Assembly (NCBI RefSeq): GCF_020536995.1
Contig: NC_068359.1
Coordinates: 123,841,272-123,905,271, forward strand
Origin: Dreissena polymorpha
Taxonomy: Eukaryota > Mollusca > Bivalvia > Myida > Dreissenidae
Length of the DNA: 64,000 nt
Reading direction: 5' to 3'
The position numbers and the translations under genes were made by a program. The notes under the pieces were generated by a model, which saw only the letters and a program-made list of their open reading frames with translations, ran no database searches and was not told the origin of the DNA. How positions within the stretch are numbered: the first letter of the stretch is position 1; every line of letters begins with the position of its first letter. Below, piece by piece: positions 45,829-58,758 of this stretch.

Positions 45829-48800
45829 ATGCCTCCATTTGAGATAAAAACTGTTGGTGAAACAGTTAATGTTGGGGACATGTTCAAAGATGCAAAAAAT
45901 GGTCAGGTGAGTTCAAACCATGAAATTGTTTAACCATAAAACAAAATAGTCATGTTTTGTTATGAATCAACAGAATGTAATAATTTTATAATCACCTTAA
46001 ATGGAATCTTAGTTCATGGACTGAAAGCTTTATATTTTGAATGCACACAAAGACCTATATATTTTATAGGTCTTTGACACAATTTTACTTGCTGTGTAAA
46101 TTTTCTATTTAAAACTGTTTGTTTCAGATGGTTGGACGAGGAAAAAAGCGAACTAGAGAGTCGGACAGTCATGCTACAGATAGTGTCCAGAAAAAGAAAA
46201 AAGGTTTTTATAATTGTTTAATTGTAATTATATTGGTGAAATTGTTTGATGCTCAAGTATTGCTCGATTAGTCATTGTCGGCTCGGGTACTGCTTATATG
46301 TACCCCGGGTACTCTTAAGTATACTTACATGTATCCCGGGTACGGTAAATATATTTAGTCGTACCCGGGAAATTTAACGCTAAATCGGTCGTTGTCCGTT
46401 ATTTTTTGGAATTAATTAATAATACTTACATATATGTCAATTTTCTGTAAAATGGCATCTATATTATCGAAAATCATACTTAAAAAGCATGTTGATGCAG
46501 ATTTTTTAAAAAGAGAAGTTTTAAGATAATCGGTAGCGGGTTTTACGACATCGGATTTGGGGCGGAAATACTTGGGTACAGTCTAATATCGACCGGGTAC
46601 GATTAAGTATATTTACCGTTCCCGGGGTACATGTTAGTATACTTAAGAGTACCCGGGGTACATGTAAGTAGTACCCGAGCCGACAATGACCAATCGAGCT
46701 CAAGTTTTTACCATGGTGTAAATATTTTTTTTAATGTTTTGTATTACATCTTTTGAATGTTAAATATAAATGTTCAGTATTTGCTTAATAAATTTCACAA
46801 TGTTACACATAAGAAACGGAATGATAACTAGAATGATTGATTAAAACACATATTGTCAAGGAATATATATTAACTTTTCTGTGTGTTCAGTCCACCACCC
46901 CTGTCACCAAGATGTTGCTGGCGTGGTGCTGATATGCGGCGAAGGGGATGTGGGGCAACTCGGCCTGGGTGAAGATGTGATGGAGAAGGCACGTCCCACG
47001 CTGGTCGACATCCCGGACAAGATCATACAGGTGTGCGGCGGGGGCATGCACACTGTGTGCCTGACGGAAAAAGGGGAGGTAAGGACATTCCCCATATTAT
47101 TATTCTAAAATTCTATTCAGCAAAATAGTGGAAGATGACTGAATTGATATTCTTGTAGGTATAACGACCAAATAAAGTAAAACATGTGAGTGTGATTATA
47201 TACACAGAAAATCATGTGTATTTAAATACTTCAGCAGTTTGTACAGTGTAGTAATAAGATCATCTGTTTACTCAATCTTTTGTTAAGTAGTATTTTACAT
47301 TGTTACATCATTTGAACTGCTTAATGTAGGTGTACACCTTTGGCTGCAATGATGAGGGAACCCTGGGCAGGGACACCAGTGAAGACGGAGCAGAGACCCG
47401 TCCTGGCAAGGTGGAGGGGCTGCCAAGGATAGTCATGGTGTCAGGTGGAGACAGTCACACTGCCGCACTGTCCGAGGAGGGAAAGGTCTACATATGGGGA
47501 AACTTTAGGGTAAGACCATCAGTCTTGGGGTACCACTGTATAATAGACCATTATTATAATACACCTTAGCTTTGCGCCCTATGAAGGTGACCTTCACAAA
47601 ATTCCTGTCTCAACTATACATTTAATGACTTTGCACACATGAATCATGATATAAAGACTTGTTGTTCAACACCCATTTTTCTTAATCAAAGGGATGGTAA
47701 AGGTTGCACATAGAGGTTAAAGGTCAAACAACAAAATACATTTTTTATCCATATTACATATTTAGTGAATGTGCTTAATAAAACATCATACAAATCTTTC
47801 AATTTTAAAAGTTAACCATGCATAAAATACACATCTCAAAATAAATAAGCCTATATCTTCCAGGATGCAAATGGACATATGGGTTTGACAGAGGAGGGTG
47901 TTAAAAACAAACCACATCAGATCCTTGCTGACCAGGAGGTGATAAAGATTGCATCAGGGGGAGATCATCTTGTGTGTCTAACTAGCCATGGAGAGGTGTA
48001 CACTTGCGGTACGTGGATTACGGTAGTATTCTGATGCATTAAGCACTTGCATCATCTGTCCATATGTTTGTCCAAGAGCTTTTGTTCTTGAACATCTATT
48101 TAACTTTTTTGTAAATCTGCTTCAAGGGCTCATAGTTTAATTCCCACATCTATCACATGCTATACCCTGTTTCCCATGAAATACAACCATTACATATTTT
48201 TTTACATTACACATGTGTAAGACAACATTTTTAGCTCATCTATTTTTTGAAAAAAAATTATGAGCTATTGTCATCACCTTGGCGTCGGCGTTGGCGTCGG
48301 CGTCCGGTTAAGTTTTGCGTTTAGGTCCACTTTTCTCAGAAAGTATCAATGCTATTGCATTCAAACTTGGTACACTTACTTACTATCATGAGGGGACTGG
48401 GCAGGCAAAGTTAGATAACTCTGGCATGCATTTTGACAGAATTATGTGCCCTTTTTATACTTAAAAAATTGAAAATTTTGGTTAAGTTTTGCGTTTAGTT
48501 CCACTTTTCTCAGTAAGTATCAATGCTATTGCATTCAAACTTGGTACACTTACTTACTATCATGAGGGGACTGGGCAGGCAAAGTTAGATAACTCTGGCA
48601 TGCATTTTGACAGAATTATGTGCCCTTTTTATACATAAAAAATTGACAATTTTGGTTAAGTTTTGTGTTTAGGTCCATTTTATTCCTTAAGCATCAAAGC
48701 TATTGCTTTCATACTTGCAACACTTACTAACTATCATAAGGGGACTGTGCAGGCAAAGTAATGTAACTCTGACTGGCATTTTGACAGAATTATGTGCCCT

Positions 48801-49453
48801 TTTTATACTTAGAAAATTGAAAATTTGATTAAGTTTTGTGTTTAGGTCCACTTTATTCCTACAGTATCAAAGCTATTGCTTTCATACTTGCAAGATTTAT
48901 GAACTATAATAAGGGGACGGTGCAGGCAAAGTTATGTAACTCTGACTGGCATTTGGACGGATCTATGGGCCTTTTATACTTAGAAAATTGAAAATTTGGT
49001 TAAGATTTATGTTTTGGTCCACTTTACCCCTAAAGTATCATAGATATTGCTTTCATACTTGGAACACTCACAAACTATCATAAGGGTACAGTAAAAGGAC
49101 AAGTTGCATAACTCTGGTTGTCATTGTTACGGAATTATGGCCCTTTTTTGACTTAGTAACTTTTAATATATGGTTAAATTTTGTGTTTCGATCCACTCGA
49201 AGTATCAAGGCTATTGCTTTCAAACTTCAAATACTTACATGCTATCATGAGGTTACTGTACCTGGCAACTTGAATTTTACTTTGACCTTTGAATGACCTT
49301 GACTCTCAAGGTCAAATTATTAAATTTTGCTAAAATTGCCATAACTTCTTTATTTATGATTAGATTTGATTGATACTTTGATGAAACTACTCTTACCTGA
49401 CATACCACAATAGACTTCACCCAAACCATCCCCCGTGCCCTCCCCCCCCCTAA

Positions 49454-49484
<31 letters not shown>

Positions 49485-52400
49485 CATCTCACAAATGACC
49501 ACCACACCCTCACACTATACCCCCCCCCACCCCCCCCCCAATTTTTTTTTTTTTTTTTTTTTTAAAGATCATCTCACAAATTATCACCACACCCTCACAC
49601 TATACCCCCCCCCATTTTTTTTTTAAAACGGTTATGTTTGAAATACCGTCCAACCATCGCACCCAAACCCCCCCCCCCCCCGATTTGTTTTTTTTTTCGC
49701 TTTTTGGAAGATAATGTAATAAATGTCCACAACCCCACACTATACACTCCACTCCTCCCTCCTTTGTGATTGAAAATGAGAGTCCCTTCACCTTTAAAAA
49801 GAAAATAGATGAGCGGTCTGCACCCGCAAGGCGGTGCTCTTGTTAAGCGTTTGCATTGGCTTAGTTTTCGTTTATTGACCAATCGCATTTTTTTATTTTG
49901 CTGAAATGACGTTGCAACGTCAAATGACGTCACGGAATGTAAACAACATTCAGGATTTATCATTATGTTTGTGTAAATATTTAGTTAATTTGCTTATTTA
50001 AAAGCATGTGATAAAAAAGAACTGACACTTGCATATCATACCATATTTTGTTAAACTTGTCCCCAAAGGCTCGCTTACTAACAATATTCCTGAACTTTAA
50101 TAAAATATGGTATGATATGACAATTTGTGCCAGATCCTATATGTATATGATCATGGTACTGAATTACTGCAGTCAATTGGCTGAAAATTGTCTGATAGTG
50201 GTTTTGTCCACTGATTGGTCCGTGTCCAAGCATTTGTTGCGGGGGCACCAGTGTCACTGACACATTTCTAATTGCATCAATACTTGATTTAACAAATGAA
50301 ATGAAGTGTATCGCTGCTTGTATAATATAGCATAATGAAATGTATACTTATTAAACTCTTATTGTCACAGGATGTGCTGAGCAGGGACAGTTGGGCAGAG
50401 TTGCTGAGTGCTTTTCACAGAGAGGGGGCAGGAAAGGGCTGTGTAAGTGCAGCTAGATCAAATAATACTCTATCACAATCTATGTCATTTTATATAAGTA
50501 CGGATAGTACATTACCCATCAAAAGCATTTGTTTTTTGACATGATGTAAATTGCAAAACTTAATCAAATAAAAATGATTGTAAGAATTTACAAAACAAAG
50601 TGGCATTTTAGATATAAAGTATCAACAATCCGCCTCTTTGTTTAAGGTTGTTGGTAAAATGGCGTGAATTTTTCATGTAACTAGTGTCATTTTTTCTCTA
50701 ACTTGCCATTTAATTTATTATATGTCATCTCTGTGCTTTATTATGAGTGACTGGATGCAACTTGGCAATAGCTAACAGTTAACAAAAGTGGAAAGTGGTA
50801 CTTTTTGACCAAATTTGTGGCTGAAATTTGACCCCAATCCCAAAAACAACAGTAGTTTCACAATTTAAGTAAAAACAATGTGATTTTTCCATATTTAAAG
50901 GACAGGACCCCAAATTGGTGAAAAAAACATTTGTTGAACATCATCATTATGTGAATAATTATTGATGTTTATGATGCGTATTTTCAGCATACATCTTGCA
51001 CCAAGCCCCAGTTCATTTTCGGAGCAAGAAGTGTTTCATTGAGGACGTGTTTGTGGGACAGTATGCCACTTTCGCGAAGGACAGGAACGGAGATATCTAC
51101 TCATGGGGCCTGAACAACTACTACCAGCTAGGTAGGGGTTAAGTACATTAAGATTGTAGGCTATGTATTGATTAAAATACATACAGCCATTTAAATCAGT
51201 ATATAAATAAGCACTTAAACTTGTTATACAGCCTCATTTACAAATGTTATAGACATCTGAACTTGTTCTCCTATATTGATAAACCTTCCATTAAAAATTA
51301 AAATATGATTATGCTTATATAATTTAATTCATAAACTAATAATTCTATGGGAATATTATATTAACAGAATTTTCTACTTATTTAACTGTTAGTGAATAAA
51401 AAGCTGATTTCATCTGACTGCTCTATTTCAGGATTTGGTGACATGAAGAACAGATTTGTTCCAGAGAAGGTGAAAGCGTTCAGCAAGAAGAATTTTGTGT
51501 GTGTGGCCAGTGGGCAGCATCATTCTGTGACCCTGGACAATGCTGGTGAGTGACAGCCTTTAAATATTAATATAAATATCTACATGGAACACTTGCGTTT
51601 ATTTTATTAACATTTTGTGTGTCTTAAAATGTACAGAATATGTGTCCACATGGTTAAGAAGTAATAAAACAACGTTGAAGCATTATGTAATTTACCATTT
51701 TGATGAATTTTTAAATAAAGTAAAGATAAATTTAAAATTACTTCAAGTGCTGTTGTTTTCATATTATAACAGCAGCTTTTATGAACTCAATTTTAAAATG
51801 AATAATAAACTTATTAATAATTACTAAAATAATGCACTAGGTGTACTTTTTCTGTACTTGTACTTTTGTACACTTAAGTAATACACACAATAAGATCCTT
51901 TGTTTATTCTTTTCCAGGCAATGTGTACACATTTGGAAGATCGGAGTATGGGCGACTGGGTCTTGGAGAAAACTGCACAGAAACCAAGGAGCCCACACTG
52001 GTGAAACTTGATAAGAAATGTATCCAGATATCAGCCAGTAATTCAGTCTCGTTTGCACTCCTTGAGGATGGTATGTGTTTGGGATTTACTATATTTTAAA
52101 GATGTATCATATGTTATGCAATCAATGATTGTGAGCATTTGTTTATTTTAAACAAGGTTCTAATGTTTTGGTAGCTGATGTTTTTACAAAGGATCTTTTT
52201 AAATTAGATAATTAACAATTAATTTAATTTTTGCAAATTTTGATGTATTTTTGTTACATTAATTTATTCCACTTTTACTTTACTCTCATGGAAACCTCGA
52301 CATCAGAAGTATTTGTATTGAGCTGAAAATATTTCTGTAAAAAAATGAAATATTTAATGTAGCCCAGTTTATAATGTGTATCAGGCACACTCTGGGATAA

Positions 52401-53376
52401 CAGGGCTTAATGCATTTGTGTTAATTGTCTTCTCCTATGAACCTGTGCAGTTTGCCAATACCAATAAAACACGACACTTTTGGCTTAAACAAGATTTACC
52501 GGGTACTTAGAGACTTTAAGCGAAAAAATACCATAAAAATGTGAAAAGATTTATACAAACTGTACAGGTTAATGTGATGACAATTTACGACTGTGTTCTC
52601 CAGAAGCACTGGCGGCCGGGGATTTCACCAGTTACATTCAGTCTAGACACCAACTACTTATCCCCAAAATATCATTTAAATCATTAAAATGGTACAAAAA
52701 ACACTGGTTTTAGTGCTTAATAGCCGGCTACTTTGAAATTATATCTGGCAACTCCAATTTTTCTGGAGGACACTGAATTATTTTACCCAGATTCATAAGC
52801 CCCATTTTCTCAGATCTAGACTTATATTTATTTAATTCAATGTATGTGTGTACAGGGACGGTCTCATGCTGGGGAATGGGCACCTCCAAGCAGCTGGGAA
52901 ATGGTTCAGAAGATGATGCATGGCTACCAACAAAAATGGACGGCAAGCAGTTACAGGACCGGTCAGTTTGCTCTTTACTTGTTATGTGCAATATAGTTTG
53001 TCCTGTAAAGAAAACTTTATTGAAAGAGTATACTGTATTATCAATGGTCCTAAAGCCTATGCTATGTCTGTTTTATTTGAGACCTTACTTTCTGCTGTCA
53101 CCTGGTCTTCTGATTTTATATAGTTTTAATTGTTTCAATTCATAGTTTTAGCGATTTTTATTGATTTAAATGTATTATGTATATTATTTGCTAATAGGCT
53201 TATACACTTGGAAATATTGATGCAATATTGTACCTTATCAGTATTTATACAGACTCACTTTGACAAATAATGTATTTGACACTGTATGGTTACATAGTTG
53301 TTTGTATCTTTGCAGGAAAGTAATTCAGGTATCTTCTGGAGGTCAACACACTGTGCTGTTAGCTGTGGAAAAATAG
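45829..53376 (+). CDS. RCC1: regulator of chromosome condensation 1 (Ran GEF), eleven coding exons
   Basis: Exons: 45829-45906, 46128-46203, 46891-47078, 47330-47509, 47864-48008, 50371-50442, 50988-51131, 51432-51545, 51918-52070, 52856-52961, 53316-53376. All introns are GT-AG, phases agree, and the product is 438 residues (human RCC1 421). A basic NLS-like N-terminus ([15 protein letters not shown]) precedes the seven-bladed propeller: [64 protein letters not shown] (the beta-wedge region), [42 protein letters not shown]. Counterparts of human Asp128 (GGDHLV), Asp182 (IEDVFVG) and His304 (GQHHSV) are present, so exchange activity is expected. RCC1 binds nucleosomes and loads GTP on Ran in the nucleus; this is known for the family. 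Introns hold a palindrome, a Mutator-like MITE and a tandem-core element. A 38-bp duplication lies at the stop codon. Confidence 0.96.
46048..46076. mobile_element. 29-bp palindrome with CAAAGACCTATA ends
   Basis: CAAAGACCTATA and TATAGGTCTTTG stand 5 bases apart in RCC1 intron 1. These 12 bases are the termini of the 28005 element and of the 38-bp palindrome at 30542. No exact TSD is seen here (ATGCACA left, ACACAAT right). Confidence 0.5.
46262..46699. mobile_element. Mutator-like MITE, 9-bp TSD, uninterrupted copy
   Basis: GCTCGATTAGTCATTGTCGG and its near-exact inverse end the element. TCAAGTATT (46253-46261) and TCAAGTTTT (46700-46708) flank it, a 9-bp TSD with one difference. It is homologous along its length to 25808-27036 without the inserted block. 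It lies in RCC1 intron 2. Confidence 0.8.
48231..49844 (+). repeat. tandem-core element, ~175-bp units x6, in RCC1 intron 5
   Basis: It starts TTAGCTCATCTATTTTTTGA with a TCAAAAAAT/ATGAGCT hairpin and GGCGTCGGCGTTGGCGTCGG. Units with GGTTAAGTTTTGCGTTTAGG(T)CCAC recur about every 175-178 bp from 48301 to about 49200. After that come three T-run/C-run blocks (AAGATCATCTCACAAAT, 49440-49625). It ends ATAGATGAGCGGTCTGCACC, continuing CGCAAGGCGGTGCTCTTGTT. Confidence 0.75.
50032..50119. repeat. 18-bp perfect inverted repeat, 52-base loop
   Basis: CATATCATACCATATTTT at 50032-50049 is exactly complementary to 50102-50119. It lies in RCC1 intron 5 downstream of the tandem-core element, with a CRE-like TGACGTCA at 49925-49932 nearby. 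Function unknown. Confidence 0.6.
52386..52606. mobile_element. degenerate double-hairpin MITE in RCC1 intron 9
   Basis: ACTCTGGGATAACAGGGCTTAATGC-type left end, AACCTGTGCAGTTTGCC, AAACACGACACTTTTGGC and GTGATGACAATTTACG are worn counterparts of the 12759 family. Confidence 0.5.
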
Positions 53377-53413
53377 GAGGTCAACACACTGTGCTGTTAG
53401 CTGTGGACAAATA
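53338..53413 (+). repeat. 38-bp tandem duplication spanning the RCC1 stop codon
   Basis: GGAGGTCAACACACTGTGCT, continuing GTTAGCTGTGGA(A/C)AAATA, occurs at 53338-53375 and 53376-53413 with one mismatch. The stop TAG (53374-53376) is formed across the copy junction. In the second copy the same codons are followed by TAA, presumably the ancestral stop. Confidence 0.9.
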
Positions 53414-54681
53414 AACAATTAGCAACAAGCCACTGGTTGCTATAATTCAAACTATAGTGCCATCTGAAGCCATCAGGAACTCCACCAGTGTAGACACCTA
53501 CAAAATGACATGCATTGTCATATAGGGATGCTTTTTTAACAATTCAACTGGATTGAAAGAAGCCACTAGATGATAGCCGCCACATGGAAGTGTAAAAACA
53601 CTGAGAGCACTTGTAAGAAGAATTGAAGAGTGTAGTTGTTACATATCCTGGCATTTCTTAAAATACAATTTAATTGTGTGGCAAAATAATTAGTGGATGT
53701 AAAACGTTGTCTTTTATTTGTTTTTATATAATTTTTTATTACAACTATGGACTTGTATAGTCAATAATTTATTTGCAAAGTTAGTATGTTGATCAGGAAT
53801 CATGCATGATTGTAGAAAATACAGCATAATCACTCATGAACTTTGATCTCGTAGATCTCTGTGTATCAATAAGCGTCTTTTGTTTTTTGTTTTGATGTTG
53901 CTCAAACAACAGTTTTGTAGCAATCTTTGTAAAAATGCACTTGTGCAGTAGTCGTGATATTTACAAATGTAGTTAGTATTAAAGGGATGTATGGAATATT
54001 TAGTAATTTGTCACTTCAAATTTTGTAAATTAAATTTGAATGATAATAGTTTTGTAATTAGACAGATGGACTTATTCAATCAATCAGTGTTTAATCAGAC
54101 ATTTAAACAGTTTTATAAGTTTTATCATTTTATTCTGAATAAAGGGTATTAGTGACTACTTTCAAATATTCAGAATTATATAACGTAAAATGTTTTAGAA
54201 ATAAATGAATTTCCATAGGTCTTTGTTCTTGGATACAAAAAAACAAATCCGATTTTTGCTTTTATTATTTGAAAACATGAAAAATTAGTAAACAAATATG
54301 ACATGTGCGAGTTCAGTTATTAATGGCAACAGGATTGCAAATTATTTGTTGGTTACCGTGATATACTGAAGCTTAACTGCTGGTCAGAGGGTTTAAGATT
54401 GCATGGAATATTTAATGATCCGCGTTGTTGGAAAATGGAAGCCTTTTGCAGTCGGCATAGCCATAGACCAGCCTACTCATCCATGCAGTCATGTCAGAAG
54501 CTTTCATGTTTGCTAATGAGACCACAAAATCTTGTCGGACTTTAGCGGAGAGCTTACCTTCTGTCCAGACTTTGCGACCCCTTTTCACAAGATGCAGGTC
54601 AAATGAGTGTTGTTTTGAATCTTTTGTAAGATCATTGCTGTATTTCTGTGCTGATTTCTTATGTAAAAATGTTTAAATAAA
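53377..54681 (+). other. RCC1 3' untranslated region and poly(A) signals
   Basis: AATAAA occurs at 54138-54143 and 54676-54681, the latter followed by GTTTGGAAATAAG. No other feature was recognised. A lone TIR-like ATAGGTCTTTG is at 54218-54228. Confidence 0.45.
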
Positions 54682-55129
54682 GTTTGGAAATAAGATCCTG
54701 TTTTTACTGTCATGACTTTACTTGTATTGTCAGATCTAGTTGTATGACATTGTTCCAAAGTAAGTGAAATTCTAATAATTAATAGAATATTTCTGTTCTT
54801 ATGCAAATTAATTTGCTTTAATATTAGTTTATTTAAATTTATTTACATAAGTTTACATATCTTACAACTTGTATAATGTATTTTGTTTGGCAAAATTCTG
54901 TGTGACTTGTTATCATTGTTTGTAAGTTTTCTGTACTATTATGTGTTTGCTAGGTAATTATAATGTCTTACTTAGATATTTTTAAACAACTGTCTGATTT
55001 TATGTTTTACTGGTTTTAATATTCTACTAACACAACTGCATGATCATGAGTAATTTCTCTTAATAAAGTTTGTTTCAAGTGTCTGTTTATTGTCTATAAA
55101 TGTTAAGTAAAACTGATTGTTAGCTAAAA

Positions 55130-55901
55130 AACACCATAAGAACAGGAAAAACTTTTTAATGTCATTTTGTACTTGCTGGCACATCGACTTATATTTTGAT
55201 CCAGGATCCTCACAAGCAGATCAAATCATTTATTTTACTCGCGAAAAGGGTAACAATTTTTGGCTTATTTGTCCGTCTGTTAGAATGATAATATCTATGG
55301 AATTTACTTGGTTTGGGTCTGAAACGAAATTTCTGGACAATCGTTTCTGTGCTTGGTACCTTCCATAAATACTTGTTTCTGTGTAAGATCACTCGATTTT
55401 GATTAACATTGATATTTATCATCCCTTAAGGGTAACATGTGCATCCTAAAGGTTGATCCAGTCCAATTTAAGGAGTAATTGCCCTTTGATTATTAATAAG
55501 CTATGCACATCACGTGTTCTGTTTTGGCACGAGTTGTCAGACTTGATGACCAGAGTTTGATGATACTTGAAATGAAGTATCCCTACAAAACGTGCATTGG
55601 TATCCGTACATCCTTTCCTGGCTTTACCGGTTCAATTGTTTTTCAGGGTTATTGCCATTGGAGTATGAATATATTTCTTGGTACTGCATGAGATTTCAGG
55701 CACTTGTGATCTGAATTTGATGAAACCAAGAAATTGTATTTGATGATATTTGATATGAAGTAAGGGTGGTATATAGCAGTCGGACTTTATGTCAGTCCAT
55801 CTGTCCCTCCGGCATTCCATTTTCCGAATTTTTTTCTGGTCCATTGATGTTTGGCGAAGTTAGAAAATTGGACATAAATTATTCGTTTCCGGAGTTTTTT
55901 T
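55130..55901 (+). repeat. degenerate tandem-repeat element, first part
   Basis: GTCCGTCTGTTAGAATG, GAATTTGATGAAACCAAGAA, GGTCCATTGATGTTTGGCG and TCGTTTCCGGAG are diverged units of a repeat that resumes at 57075 (GGTCCATTGATTTATGGCG, CCGTTTCCGGAG). Two later elements separate the parts. The frame at 57075-57497 belongs to this repeat and is not considered a gene. Confidence 0.4.
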
Positions 55902-56565
55902 TTATGCCCCCAAAGGAGGGCATTTAGTGATCGGACGGTCCGTCCGTCTTTCCATCACACTTTGCGTTAGGTTTCGAAAAATGCTCATAACTTCTCTGTA
56001 ACCTTCATATTTGGTATGCATGTGTATATGGACAAGGTCTTTCCATTTGCGCAAAAATTTGGACCCCTTTGACATCGACCTTGAACTTAGGGTCCTTGTT
56101 AGGTTTCAAAATCTGCGTTTAGGTTTTGAAAATGCTCATAACTTTTATGTCGCTTCAGATGTAATTTATTTGGTATGCATGTGTATATGGACAAGGCCTT
56201 TCCATAGGCACACAAATTTGGACCCCTTGACCTTGAACTTAGGGTCCGCGTTTAGGTTTCAAAATATGCTCATAATTTCTATGTTGCTTCAGATGTAACC
56301 TTCATATTTGGTATGTATGTGTATATGGACAAAGCCTTTCCGTTCGCACACAAATTTGGACCCCCTTGACATTGAACTTAGAGTCCCCGTTGAGGTTTCA
56401 AATCTGCGTTTAGGTTTCGAAAAATGCTTATAACTTCTATGTCGCCTTGAACTTAGGGTCCGCAATTAGGTTTCGTAATCTGCGTTTAGGTTTCGAAAAA
56501 TGCTCATAACTTCTATCAAAGCGTTTTTCGGGGGCATATGTCATCCTATGGAGACAGCTCTTGTT
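55902..56565 (+). repeat. tandem-core element (ATGCCCCCAAAGGAGGGCAT), complete
   Basis: It starts with the hairpin ATGCCCCCAAAGGAGGGCAT and GGACGGTCCGTCCGTCTTTC. Units with GGTTTCGAAAAATGCTCATA and TTCATATTTGGTATGCATG follow three to four times, and it ends GGGGGCATATGTCATCC, TATGGAGACAGCTCTTGTT. The 40806 copy is a 5'-truncated relative. Confidence 0.8.
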
Positions 56566-57060
56566 TTTTAGCTTACCTGAGCAAAACGTGCTCATCGTGA
56601 GCTTTTGTGATCGCCTTTTGTCCGTCGTGCGTGGTACGTTGTCCGTTGTGCGGCGTCAACATTTGCCTTGAGGCCACATTTATTTCCAATAGTCCTGAAA
56701 TTTGGTCAGAAGATTGGTCTTAATGATATCTTGAATGAGTTCGAAAATGGTTACGTTTGCTTGAAAAACATGGCTGCCAAGGGGCGGGGCATTTTTCCTT
56801 ATATGGCTATAGTAAAATCTTGTTAACACTCTAGAGGACACATTTATAGTCCGATCTTCATGAAACTCGGTATGAAGATTCATCCTAATAATATCTTGTA
56901 CGAGTTTAAAAATGATGCCGGTTGGTTGAAAAAACATGGCCACCACGGCGCGGGGCATTTTTCCTTATATGGCTATAGTTAAACCTTGTTAGCACTCGAG
57001 AGGTCACATTTATTTTCCGATCATCATGAAACTTGAGCTGATTTGGTTTGTGAGTTCTTA
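56566..57060 (+). repeat. tandem-core element (TTTTAGCTTACCTGAGC), abutting the previous one
   Basis: It begins TTTTAGCTTACCTGAGCAAA with the GTGCTCATCGTGAGC hairpin and GTCCGTCGTGCGTGG. Two to three ~180-bp units follow, with GGCGGGGCATTTTTCCTTAT and GGTTGAAAAACATGGC-type motifs. The family is the same as 14308-15225. The right end is not clear. Confidence 0.65.
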
Positions 57061-58758
57061 TAGATTGCTTACAGATGAAGTATGATTTTCGTCCCGGTCC
57101 ATTGATTTATGGCGAAGTTATGGGCATTGGACTTACATTTTTGTTCTTTAATAGCCGTTTCCGGAGTCTTTGTATGTGTACGAAACTCTTTCAGATATTT
57201 TGCTGTTATTTGTTCATGGAGCTATTGCCCTTTGACTATGTCATTTTCAAAAGCATTTCCTTTTCACGCGAGATTTTGGAAGAAATAATCCGAACTTCAA
57301 TTAATCTTTGTATCTACTATGATTATCCGACAAAGCGTAGACAGGGATCATCCGTCTGTTTCACTTGTATTCTTGTTGTATATCATTTAATACAACGTAA
57401 TTATGTGAATTTTAATGAGTATGTTCATAAAGAATGGTGTAAGAATTTGGTAAATAGAGCCTGGATGTTTACACATTTTTATCTTGTCACTATATGAGAT
57501 TTTAGTCCATTTTAAAAATGTTATATTACCCAGGTACCAATAGTTTCAAAGATCATGCAATTCATATTAATGATAAAGTCTTTTTGTTTTAACATCATTT
57601 AATTAAGAACCTTAAGAACCTTACTCGAAACATCAGTACTATTTCACGCAAAATCTCGTTTTGTCAATGCTATTCAATGCTATTCTTGTGCCTTATTTTT
57701 TTGTAAATGGGTGCTTATTTAACAAACAAAGTCGTTGAACACTGCAATAACTGTAAATTATGAAAGTATAGCTTTCACTGGGGGCTGACGAGGTATAAGC
57801 GTAGTCCGTTTCGCTACGACGTCGTGTATATGTTTTACTACGAAAACATGGTGTAAATACACTACTTAATCAGGCGAGTTTCATCTTTTCTGGTATTTTT
57901 GGATTAGAGAACGGAACATCCAGTAATGGTAGGTGCTTATTTTCAATAACAAACTAATAACAAATGTGCGTAGATGCAACCTTCTCATTTATTTTGAGCT
58001 AAAATCGAAATATGTTTCTTTGCAGCAATGCATAAGGTGGTTATTCTGTTAGAATAGAAAATTACGGTAATTTAAATTAAATTACTTTGATTCAGAGTAC
58101 ATTACACATTTTTAAGTACAAAACAGGTTACGAACATGTATTTTAATTATTCAAATGGTTAGTTTCGAAGGAAATTTCAAGTCGCTTTATGTATAGGTTT
58201 CGCACAGAGTACGAATTGGTTGTGCTACGAAGTACAAACATAATGTATAGGTTACTCAACGAAGTTTATGTATCATTTTCAGGACATATCACATGCAGTT
58301 TGCAGTTAATGCAGACTGCCATTTCCCAGTGCAAAAGATGCTGTGCTTCATTATGCGCATGAACATCCAAACGAAAAGGTTTCATTTATGTGGTAGGTGC
58401 TTTGTGACACTGCACGAGGTGCACAATACAGAAATCGCACGTTCAATATTATGGGTGGCGACATAAAAAAGTATGCTGAACATATAACATTCAATCCGGT
58501 TTCTGGAAAATTGATAATTCCGACAAAATCTACAGTGACAGAAAGTCCTGTGCGAAATATATCACGAATAAACACACCAACAAAACCTGTCAATTGTCAG
58601 ATTATTTATTATTATTTATAGATTATTCTCATTATCTCGAAGTTGTAAGGACATAAACAAATAGTTGGAGATATATGGAATTGGAGATAAACATTCGACG
58701 AAACCCGCAGACGAAAACAGAAAAAGGAAACCGAAAGTAAAGCCCAAGTCTTACTATT

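Noticed and set aside
49595-49963. 122-codon minus-strand frame
   Set aside because: It spans poly-G/A-rich tracts of the tandem-core element end; low-complexity and repeat-derived.
57075-57497. 140-codon plus-strand frame
   Set aside because: It starts inside a diverged tandem repeat shared with 55.8 kb and shows no domain; judged a repeat by-product.
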